Origin: Spirosoma rhododendri
GTDB lineage: Bacteria > Bacteroidota > Bacteroidia > Cytophagales > Spirosomataceae
DNA: 64,000 bases
Direction: 5' to 3'
NCBI RefSeq assembly: GCF_012849055.1
Contig: NZ_CP051677.1
Span: 4,975,001 to 5,039,000, forward strand
Notes under the pieces: generated by a model
Database searches by the model: none
Told to the model about the DNA's origin: nothing
The model's input: only the letters and a program-made list of their open reading frames with translations
Part shown: positions 58,301 to 64,000 of the stretch, in pieces
How positions within the stretch are numbered: the stretch's first letter is position 1
Layout of the letters: every line of letters starts with the position of its first letter
Program-made: the position numbers and the translations under genes

Positions 58301-58966
58301 CTGGACATGGGCATTCCAGACAGCAAAGCCTACACCCTCCTCGACGAAGCACGCAAAGACCCGACGCTGGAGAAACTGCCGATCATTATTTTCACCGGAA
58401 AGAGCCTGTCGATGGCCGAAGAGATGCGGATTCGCAAGTACGCCGATTCGATCATCGTCAAAACGGCGCACTCCTACCAGCGGATGCTCGATGAAGTGTC
58501 GTTGTTCCTGCACCTGGTCGAAGAGCAGAAAGCGGGCGCAGCCAACCAGCTGACCGGCAGGCGGCTCAACGAACTTAGCCAGGTGCTGACGGGCAGAACC
58601 GTGCTGGTTGCCGATGACGACGTGCGGAACATTTTCTCGCTTACGAAGGCGCTGGAGCAGTACAACATGACCATCATTCCGGCGCTGGATGGCAAAGAAG
58701 CCCTGCAAAAACTACAGGAAAACCCAGCTGTTGACGTGGTGTTGCTGGACATGATGATGCCCCAGATGGACGGCTACGAAACGGCAACCCGAATTAGGGA
58801 AAACGCGCTGTGGCGAAAACTGCCGGTTATTGCCGTAACGGCGAAAGCCATGACCGGTGACCGCGACCGGTGTATTCAGGCTGGTGCTTCCGATTACATT
58901 ACCAAGCCCGTCGACATCGATCAGCTCGTTTCACTCCTGCGTGTCTGGCTGTACGACCGAAGCTAG
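55361..58966 (+). CDS. Membrane hybrid histidine kinase: CHASE3, HAMP, GAF, kinase, three receivers
   Basis: A 1201-residue protein. Membrane helices lie at about 10-32 and 183-205 around a CHASE3 domain (AETGQRGYLVTRNQLFLQPY). Then come HAMP, GAF (about 300-440) and a coiled coil to 530. HisKA has His533 (MSHELRTPLN), and the ATPase has NLISNALKF, DTGIGI and GTGLGLSISR. Three receivers follow with Asp860, Asp982 and Asp1130. The second receiver has LDMGIPDSKA, while the third has the full LLDMMMPQMDGYE. It probably senses an envelope signal and phosphorylates its own receivers. ATG at 55361 preferred; the frame is open to 55295. Confidence 0.9.
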   Translation: MSSSTPVVRQLRLVFIASTILLLISLGASYYSIQQLIENSQRINHTNQVLTQADNILASLKDAETGQRGYLVTRNQLFLQPYNGAYEKTAASYDQITNLTIDNPDQRQNMSELKQLYEAKFQQMQRIVRLFQAGSTLPLETLDQEMQRGKLIMDKVRIVVDRVKRQENALLAEQISRQQVYISYTPLLLLITGLLSIIITAFAYVRIKRELDDRMAKQLRDEADYAETNRRITVMERMTHLIAAGDYTSRNPDSADDDLGRIARSMNNMTDSLERTFTDLNQLNWLRTGRAAIGDALRGQRNLSRLGNQLLTTVSEYVGAPLATLYLNQQGSYELLAHYATQQAPLTLTVGEGIVGQALQQQKAIVIDDLPTSYLRISSSLGESVPGALLVTPLLLGETTIGVIELGFFQKPDAQVVELLESSREAIAIGLNAALSYNRLQQLFNESQAQATELQAQQHELEKLNAELEIQTQKLQASEEELRVQQEELQQTNAELEERGVLLEERNNDIRKKADELELTTRYKSEFLANMSHELRTPLNSILLLSRLLAENSDQNLNDDQVEYAQVIQSSGNGLLGLIDEILDLSKIEAGQMSLEYLTVSVQEITAELQNLFGLLAREKGLSFVVNVDHDVPLTFETDRVRLGQILKNLISNALKFTQQGSVTLAVSRAATPAGSLCFSVKDTGIGIAPDKQALVFEAFQQADGSTKRKFGGTGLGLSISRELARLLGGEITLTSELGQGSVFTLCVPTSLRQESGEGNYAAPTPAELPVVHQPSIPAPAPARSVDPLISAVIPNDIPDDRDTIESTDKVMLIVEDDPYFARSLLDYTRQKGYKGVVAVRGDEGVRLATHYQPAGILLDVQLPVMSGWDVMDALKANPQTRPIPVHVMSSMKVKKESLLKGAIDFVDKPVAFDQLDDVFSKIEYVLSRDARKVLIIEDNPKHAKALAYYLSTFNINSELKSDLSAGLDALKTEAIDCVILDMGIPDSKAYTLLDEARKDPTLEKLPIIIFTGKSLSMAEEMRIRKYADSIIVKTAHSYQRMLDEVSLFLHLVEEQKAGAANQLTGRRLNELSQVLTGRTVLVADDDVRNIFSLTKALEQYNMTIIPALDGKEALQKLQENPAVDVVLLDMMMPQMDGYETATRIRENALWRKLPVIAVTAKAMTGDRDRCIQAGASDYITKPVDIDQLVSLLRVWLYDRS

Positions 58967-58988
58967 ATCCCCCAATCCCGACAAACCT

Positions 58989-59354
58989 ATGCCTAAGAAA
59001 CGACTGCTGCTGGTCGATGACGACCCCCGCAATATTTTCGCACTGACGGCCCTGCTCAAAAGCCGTTCATTCGACTGTGTTTCGTGTACAAGTGCGCCCG
59101 ATGCACTCACGCTGTTGCAAACCGACCCCCATATCGACGCCGTTCTGCTCGACATGATGATGCCCGACATGGACGGCTACGAAGCGATTCCGCGCATCCG
59201 GGCACTGCCGGGGTATGCCGATGCCCCGATTTACGCCGTAACGGCGCAGGCAATGGTTGGCGACCGGGAAAAATGCCTGCGTGCCGGAGCTACCGAGTAT
59301 ATTTCCAAACCTATTGATGTTGACCGGCTGGTCACCTTACTGTCGACCCTTTGA
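58989..59354 (+). CDS. Single-domain response regulator
   Basis: A 121-residue receiver with RLLLVDDDPRNIFALTALL, the phospho-acceptor Asp in VLLDMMMPDMDGYE and Lys in YISKPIDVDRL. No output domain follows. It resembles the third receiver of the preceding kinase. Probably a phosphate shuttle or sink in the cluster. ATG at 58989. Confidence 0.9.
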   Translation: MPKKRLLLVDDDPRNIFALTALLKSRSFDCVSCTSAPDALTLLQTDPHIDAVLLDMMMPDMDGYEAIPRIRALPGYADAPIYAVTAQAMVGDREKCLRAGATEYISKPIDVDRLVTLLSTL

Positions 59355-59361
59355 CAGACCT

Positions 59362-60171
59362 ATGATTACGAACGACGAGCTGGATCTGCTGTTAGCCGAT
59401 CTGCTGGACCATTACGGGTACGATTTTACCCATTATTCGCGGGCGTCGCTTACCCGGCGCGTCAACAGACTTTGGCACATAAGTAAATTTCTCAGTTTTG
59501 CGGCCCTGCGACATCGTCTGCGCAGTGACGCCGACTATGCCGGGCAGTTTGTGGAGGGCATCACCGTCAACGTCACGGAGATGTTTCGCGACCCGCTCTT
59601 TTATCAGGTCCTTCGCCGGGATGTGCTGCCCACGCTGGCGGCCAAGCCATTTATCCGTATCTGGCACGCAGGCTGCTCAACGGGCGAGGAAGTGTACTCG
59701 ATGGCGATTCTGCTCAGCGAAGTCAATCTGGCGCACAAATCACTCCTCTACGCTACCGACCTTAATTCTGAAGTGCTGAGCAAAGCCCGGAAAGGTATTT
59801 TCCCGATGGCTCCGCTCAAACAGTACGCCGAAAATTACCGGCTGTCGGGCGGTACGCAGGACTTCTCAACGTATTACACGGCTCACTACGGCTACGCCAA
59901 ATTTCGCAGTGAGCTGGGCGAAAAGGTAGTCTTCTCGACGCACAACCTCGTTTCCGACGGGTCGTTCAACGAGTTCGACCTTATCCTGTGCCGTAACGTG
60001 CTGATCTACTTCGACAAATTGTTGCAGGAACAGGTACTTTCACTATTCGACCAAAGCCTGGCACCACTCAGTTATCTGGCACTGGGCTCGAAAGAAACGT
60101 TGAAATTCTCGTCCCTACAGCCCCGCTACCGGCAACTGAACAACGAAAAGATATGGCGCAAGATAGGCTGA
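59362..60171 (+). CDS. cheR: CheR-type protein-glutamate methyltransferase
   Basis: A 269-residue protein. It has an N-terminal helical region (DLLLADLLDHYGYDF), NVTEMFRD, WHAGCSTGEEVYSMAILL as the SAM-binding site, LLYATDLNSEVL, and CRNVLIYFDK with ALGSKETL. In chemotaxis CheR methylates receptor glutamates, but no receptor gene is present. It overlaps the next gene by 19 bases. ATG at 59362. Confidence 0.9.
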   Translation: MITNDELDLLLADLLDHYGYDFTHYSRASLTRRVNRLWHISKFLSFAALRHRLRSDADYAGQFVEGITVNVTEMFRDPLFYQVLRRDVLPTLAAKPFIRIWHAGCSTGEEVYSMAILLSEVNLAHKSLLYATDLNSEVLSKARKGIFPMAPLKQYAENYRLSGGTQDFSTYYTAHYGYAKFRSELGEKVVFSTHNLVSDGSFNEFDLILCRNVLIYFDKLLQEQVLSLFDQSLAPLSYLALGSKETLKFSSLQPRYRQLNNEKIWRKIG

Positions 60172-60752
60172 CCCATGCCCACCCCGTTGTTCTCATCGGG
60201 GGTTCCAGCGGTAGTATCGAAGTGCTGCTGGAGCTGCTGCCAGCGCTTCAACCCCCACTGCGCAGCACCGTGATTATCGTTGTCCATCGCGGAAACACCG
60301 CCGACTCCACCCTCACCGATCTATTGGCTCATCGCACGCAAATTCCGCTGCGGGAAGTCGACGAGAAAGACCCCATCGAAGCGGGCGTTATCTACCTCGC
60401 CCCAGCCGACTACCACTTATTGATCGAAGCAGACCACATTTTCTCGCTCGACGATTCCGAGAAAGTAAACTACACGCGACCCGCCATCGACGTAACGTTT
60501 GAATCAGCGGCTGCGGTCTACGGCCCCCGCCTGACTGGCGTTCTGCTGTCGGGGGCCAACGGCGACGGCACAAACGGACTACTGGCGATTCGGAAGGCGG
60601 GGGGCCGGGCATTGGTGCAAAAACCCGAAACCGCCCGCATCGACACAATGCCCCAGCAAGCGATCAAGCAGCACGCCTTCGATCAACTCGTTGATGTTGA
60701 TGAGATAATTGCATATATCAATACGTTGGGTGTAAAGACAACAAGTACGTAA
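60153..60752 (+). CDS. cheB: CheB-type methylesterase domain protein
   Basis: A 199-residue stand-alone methylesterase. The catalytic Ser lies in IGGSSGSIE, His in VVHRGN and Asp in SGANGDGTNG. It lacks the N-terminal receiver of full CheB, so its activity is not directly tied to phosphate. It acts with CheR to remove methyl groups, or on another target. It ends the signalling unit. Confidence 0.88.
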   Translation: MAQDRLTHAHPVVLIGGSSGSIEVLLELLPALQPPLRSTVIIVVHRGNTADSTLTDLLAHRTQIPLREVDEKDPIEAGVIYLAPADYHLLIEADHIFSLDDSEKVNYTRPAIDVTFESAAAVYGPRLTGVLLSGANGDGTNGLLAIRKAGGRALVQKPETARIDTMPQQAIKQHAFDQLVDVDEIIAYINTLGVKTTST

Positions 60753-60937
60753 TTACCAGCGTTTCTGCGACAAATTATACTTGACTGACAGACAATCTTT
60801 CAGGTCTGCATTTCCAGCTTCGGTCGACATCACGAACGCTAGTATAAGTTTGTTAGATAAGTTAGCATGTTATGTCGACCACGAGAGCAAAATTTGTTTA
60901 GGTAGCCATTCTTAACTCTTGATCTACGCTAAAATTC

Positions 60938-61678
60938 ATGAAAACGTTGCTTTATATTTTTGCACTTTTCGCAACTAATAGCACTCTTGCGAACAGCACT
61001 TCCGATACGGCAGCCGTAAATAAAATAATTAGAAACACTTTAAGAGCATTAAATGCTATACATCATGTGAAGTACGATTATTATATCGAGTCAAATTATT
61101 TATCTGAGAATTATCATAAATACGTTAACAAGAAAGTCTATATGGAATTTGACAAGAATGAGCCGTTACTAGGTCTGATTTTTACTGACAGCGAGAAAGA
61201 TTATTCCTCCGTTTTCAACGGAGAAGAGTACTTCTACATCAATAAAAAGAAACATACTATTGAGTTGACAAAGAGGCCATCTAACAACACATTTCGTAGT
61301 CAAACCTCCTTTGTTAACTCTTACTATACATTAAAGTCTTTTTTACCAATTATTCTGTCGTCCGATACAACAAACAAATCAACGGCTGATACTATAATAG
61401 ACGGCAGAAAGTTTAATGCTTTCCGTTTCACTTTGAATAACTATATGATGAGTAGGTTCGGTAAGTTAGAGAAACTGAGTATTGAAAAGAATTTAACATA
61501 CACAGTCATTGTAGATGACAGATACTTGCCACTTCAGGTTGTTCAGAGAGACAATTTAAATCCTAAAGATTACACACTTGTAAAATTTTCGGATGTTTCT
61601 ATAAACGGCGACAAGCCCGCTGCGCAGGAATGGAAATACGAGAATTATACTAAAACGTATAGGCCCATTTCAAAATAG
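60938..61678 (+). CDS. AT-rich secreted protein of unknown function
   Basis: A 246-residue protein with a signal peptide (MKTLLYIFALFATNSTLA). It has YDYYIESNYLSENYHKYV and SSVFNGEEYFYINKKKHTIELTKRPS. It resembles the N-terminal domain of some Bacteroidota TlpA-like exported proteins, but the thioredoxin part is absent. Base composition is much more A/T-rich than the surroundings, which suggests recent transfer. The family call is tentative. Confidence 0.6.
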   Translation: MKTLLYIFALFATNSTLANSTSDTAAVNKIIRNTLRALNAIHHVKYDYYIESNYLSENYHKYVNKKVYMEFDKNEPLLGLIFTDSEKDYSSVFNGEEYFYINKKKHTIELTKRPSNNTFRSQTSFVNSYYTLKSFLPIILSSDTTNKSTADTIIDGRKFNAFRFTLNNYMMSRFGKLEKLSIEKNLTYTVIVDDRYLPLQVVQRDNLNPKDYTLVKFSDVSINGDKPAAQEWKYENYTKTYRPISK

Positions 61679-61839
61679 ACGGTTCGCTTCGCGTGGGCAG
61701 CTTTCAAGTGACAGGATGCAGGCCGAAAGGTCAAGCACCGCAGCCCAACCGAGAAAGGTTATAAAGGCCGAGGGCAACTGCATTCAGGCAAATAACTTGT
61801 GTGGCCATCAGCCTATCATTTGCGTTACAAGCAAAGCCG

Positions 61840-63018
61840 TTACCCGTTCTGATTTTCCCGAATAGCCAGCACACCCAGCACCGGCCCCGGTAGCAGCAGC
61901 CAGAACAGCCATAGCGATGCACCGTAATGCGACACCAGCCAGGCCATTGTCTGAATCGATACGACGGTAATCAGGAAGCCCACGCTGGTAACGAGCGTTA
62001 GGGTGCTGCCCCGGCTGTCGAGCGGTGTCTGACTGGCCACAAGCGTCGAAAATTGGGGTGAGTCGCCAGCGGCAGCGGCTCCCCATATGAGCAGGAAAAC
62101 CCCGAAAAACGCGGGAGGCATCGATGAAAGTAGCGGCAGCAGTACCAGGCACAGCCCCGACGTCATGAGCAGGTAGCGAGCCACCCGGCTACTCCCGATC
62201 TGCAACGCCCGAAACCCACCCAGCACACAACCCAGCATACCGGCGGCAATCGTCAGAAACGACCAGATGGGCACGTTCAGCGGCTCGGTCGAGTGCGATT
62301 TGTTGTACAGGCCGATGAGCAGTGGCAGAAACGCCCAGACCGTGTACAACTCCCACATGTGGCCGAAATAGCCCAGCATCGCCGGGCGAAATGCCGAGGG
62401 CTGAAACAGTGTACGAAGGGTGTTGACCTGAAACCGAACGCGCTGCCCCGACACGGGTTTCGACGGTACGACCAGAAACAGAAGCAGCCCCCCGCCAATG
62501 GCCAGTCCGCTTACGGCCAGCATCAAACTCCGGTATGGCAGGGTCGTACCCAGCCCACGCAGCAGATGCGGAAACGCCGTACCGAGCACCAGCGCCCCCA
62601 CCAGAAAGCCCATCGCCCGGCCCAGCACCGGCCGAAACCAGTCGGCGGCCAGTTTCATCCCGACGGGGTAAACGCCGGCCAGAAAAAAGCCTGTCAGCAC
62701 CCGGCTTGTCAGCACGGTTTCGGCCCGGAGCGGTACAAACAGCCAGCCGACGTTAGCCAGAGCTGCCAGCACCACCGACAGCAGAAACACCCGCGTTGTG
62801 GGGAAACGGTCGGGCAACGCCAGCAGGGCGTACACAAGCGTACCGCTGATAAAGCCAATCTGCACCGCCGACGTAATCCAGCCGTTCAGGCCGGGGCTGT
62901 TGAGCAAGGGCTGGAGATCGGGAAGAATCGCGTTTCCGGCAAACCAGAGCGACGTTCCGGCAAATTGCGCCAGCACGATCACCGGCAACCGGGCACGGAC
63001 GAGTAAGGAATCAGGCAT
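61840..63018 (-). CDS. MFS transporter
   Basis: A 392-residue membrane protein with about 12 hydrophobic segments. The start has RLPVIVLAQFAGTSLWFAGNAI, as in bacterial drug/metabolite MFS proteins, and RFPTTRVFLL is the loop 2-3 region. The substrate is not evident. ATG at 63018 chosen; the frame is open to 63153 but runs through an inverted repeat. Confidence 0.8.
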   Translation of the reverse strand: MPDSLLVRARLPVIVLAQFAGTSLWFAGNAILPDLQPLLNSPGLNGWITSAVQIGFISGTLVYALLALPDRFPTTRVFLLSVVLAALANVGWLFVPLRAETVLTSRVLTGFFLAGVYPVGMKLAADWFRPVLGRAMGFLVGALVLGTAFPHLLRGLGTTLPYRSLMLAVSGLAIGGGLLLFLVVPSKPVSGQRVRFQVNTLRTLFQPSAFRPAMLGYFGHMWELYTVWAFLPLLIGLYNKSHSTEPLNVPIWSFLTIAAGMLGCVLGGFRALQIGSSRVARYLLMTSGLCLVLLPLLSSMPPAFFGVFLLIWGAAAAGDSPQFSTLVASQTPLDSRGSTLTLVTSVGFLITVVSIQTMAWLVSHYGASLWLFWLLLPGPVLGVLAIRENQNG

Positions 63019-63051
63019 GGCCAAAGATAGCGGCCCGGCTCCGATCTGCTG

Positions 63052-63153
63052 TTGTCTCCGGCAGCATCCCTGCTGTCGGGCTACAATAACGGCTGGCACG
63101 AGGTCGCGCCTATTTAGCCTTCGGCTCGACAGCAGGGATGCTGCCGGAGACAA
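63052..63153. repeat. 27-bp perfect inverted repeat
   Basis: Arms 63052-63078 and 63127-63153 are perfect complements over 27 bases with a 48-base spacer. It lies between the MFS and DUF4890-like genes on the minus strand. G/C-rich arms and no T run suggest a mobile hairpin rather than a simple terminator. Confidence 0.85.
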
Positions 63154-63162
63154 TGCACAGCT

Positions 63163-63600
63163 TTACATCTGATCAGTGTCCGTGCTGTCTGCACTGGCAG
63201 CCCCTCCGCGACCAGACCGACGGTGCCCTTTCATGGCGCTGTATTTCGTGAACTGATCGGGTGTCAGGATACCTTTAAGCTGTGCCTTGAAATCGTCGGC
63301 GTTGGCTTTCAGTGCTTTCGCTTTGGTGCGATTATCGTCGGGGCTGGCTTGGATCCCGTCGATTTTCTGGGCACGGGTTAGCGCAACCGCGTAGACTTTC
63401 TGCGACGTTGCCTGATCCAGACCCAGTTCTTTCGTCATCCGGTCGGTCATTTTCTGCGCGCGAATGCTGGGGTCGGCCATTTTCTGACCCTGTCTGGTGC
63501 CTTGCTGATGCGGCACGGTCGACATGGGGGCTTGTTGGGCCAGCGATGGCAGTGAAAGCAGTGCGCAAAGCAGCCCGGTGTAAGCAAGTTTGGTAAGCAT
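63163..63600 (-). CDS. Small secreted DUF4890/LTXXQ-like protein
   Basis: A 145-residue protein with a signal peptide (MLTKLAYTGLLCALLSLPSLAQ). The rest is helical: RAQKMTDRMTKELGLDQATSQ and LKGILTPDQFTKYSAM, the pattern of LTXXQ/Spy-like periplasmic proteins. Function is unknown, perhaps chaperone- or metal-related. ATG at 63600 used; the frame is open to 63705. Confidence 0.75.
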   Translation of the reverse strand: MLTKLAYTGLLCALLSLPSLAQQAPMSTVPHQQGTRQGQKMADPSIRAQKMTDRMTKELGLDQATSQKVYAVALTRAQKIDGIQASPDDNRTKAKALKANADDFKAQLKGILTPDQFTKYSAMKGHRRSGRGGAASADSTDTDQM

Positions 63601-63686
63601 GATCGTGATGGTTGTTTCTTCGTAAGACGAGCGATCGACCCGGTAGTTTAGCCAGTTACGCTTATTTAATTGACTGTTAATCGCTG

Positions 63687-63819
63687 TGTAGCCTGGACCG
63701 GCCACCGCGTGGGTCTACGTCCGGGTGGACGCGATAGCAGCCTGCAAAGCTTCCGCTTACAGTAATTGCCCTGACGGGCACCCGGACGTGGACCCATGCG
63801 GTGGCCGGTTCAGGCTACA
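63687..63819. repeat. 41-bp near-perfect inverted repeat
   Basis: Arms 63687-63727 and 63779-63819 pair over 41 bases with three mismatches and a 51-base spacer. It fills the gap upstream of the DUF4890-like gene. Confidence 0.85.
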
Positions 63820-63833
63820 TCTACACAGGCTAC

Positions 63834-63880
63834 AAACACAAATCCCCTGACCAGCGAGACTAGTCAGGGGATTTGTGTTT
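63834..63880. terminator. 17-bp perfect hairpin terminator
   Basis: Arms 63834-63850 and 63864-63880 pair perfectly over 17 bases with a 13-base loop and an A/T-rich base. It follows the partial gene at the right edge. Confidence 0.8.
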
Positions 63881-63893
63881 GGCGAGCCAGCCG

Positions 63894-64000
63894 TTACTTG
63901 TCAACCATCTGCGGTTGCTCTTCGGGCTGCTCTTCGTTTGCTTTCTTTTTCTCAGCGTTTTTCTTCAGCTCCTCCAGCCCTTTCTTACCGTAAGCCAGCC
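63894..64000 (-). CDS. C-terminal end of an unidentified protein
   Basis: The frame enters from the right edge and stops at TAA (63894-63896). The visible tail reads LAYGKKGLEELKKNAEKK followed by Glu/Gln/Pro-rich residues. It is too short to identify. A terminator 14 bases further supports a real gene end. Confidence 0.55.
   Translation of the reverse strand, partial: LAYGKKGLEELKKNAEKKKANEEQPEEQPQMVDK

Noticed and set aside
62293..63006. A 237-codon plus-strand frame opposite the MFS gene
   Set aside because: Gln/Arg/Pro-rich translation without domains; the opposite strand gives a convincing membrane protein.

Overview
The window looks like a chromosomal segment of a Bacteroidota bacterium, most probably order Cytophagales and close to Spirosoma, Fibrella or Rudanella. 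The reasons are a gldC gliding gene, DUF1599 and BT_3928-type genes next to folP, a type III plus a eukaryote-like type II glutamine synthetase, almost no Shine-Dalgarno sequences, and several promoters of the Bacteroidota form TTG-N19/20-TAxxTTTG. The genus is inference. There is no rRNA, CRISPR array, phage, transposase or recognisable insertion sequence. One tRNA gene (Lys, UUU) is present.

Layout. 1-9.7 kb: housekeeping and redox genes (DUF429, two dehydrogenases, thioredoxin-fold protein, gldC, ArsC-like protein, truncated haemoglobin, DUF4197, cinA, a 2-oxoacid dehydrogenase E2, a deoxyribonucleotidase). 10-16.7 kb: fatty acid desaturase, DUF4159, rsmE, a membrane protein, and a MoxR/VWA pair. 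16.7-22.5 kb: nitrogen assimilation (GSIII, GSII), mtaB and a lipoprotein. 22.9-32.3 kb: GH63-like glycosidase with a dehydrogenase, a duplicated secreted protein, uvsE, an FKBP isomerase, a PadR unit and proS. 32.5-39.2 kb: Gly/Tyr-rich lipoprotein, FadL-like porin, aroK, a BT_3928-like protein, DUF1599, folP, tRNA-Lys. 39.5-46.3 kb: gltB and gltD separated by a DUF6883/DUF4926-like pair. 46.3-53.5 kb: exported RidA, DUF2461, DoxX, SPL-like radical SAM, and a three-subunit molybdenum oxidoreductase. 53.7-60.8 kb: a five-gene signalling cluster of two hybrid histidine kinases, a lone receiver, CheR and CheB, with no chemoreceptor. 60.9-64 kb: an AT-rich orphan, an MFS transporter, a small secreted protein and two long inverted repeats.

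Glutamine synthetases II and III plus GltB/GltD give a complete GS-GOGAT cycle. The E2, haemoglobin, desaturase, DoxX and molybdoenzyme genes point to an aerobic heterotroph. UvsE and the SPL-like protein suggest repair of UV damage.

Two things stand out. First, three conserved genes (E2, GSIII, proS) are each broken by exactly one missing base in a C/G run, and adding one base restores a full-length protein in every case. This points to homopolymer under-calling in the assembly; genuine or programmed frameshifts are the alternative. Second, many gene junctions carry long hairpins whose arms are built from short quasi-repeated words (GTTTAAGG-type, GATT-type and GAGTGA/AAGAG-type). They occur in convergent, codirectional and divergent gaps alike, so they are not just terminators.
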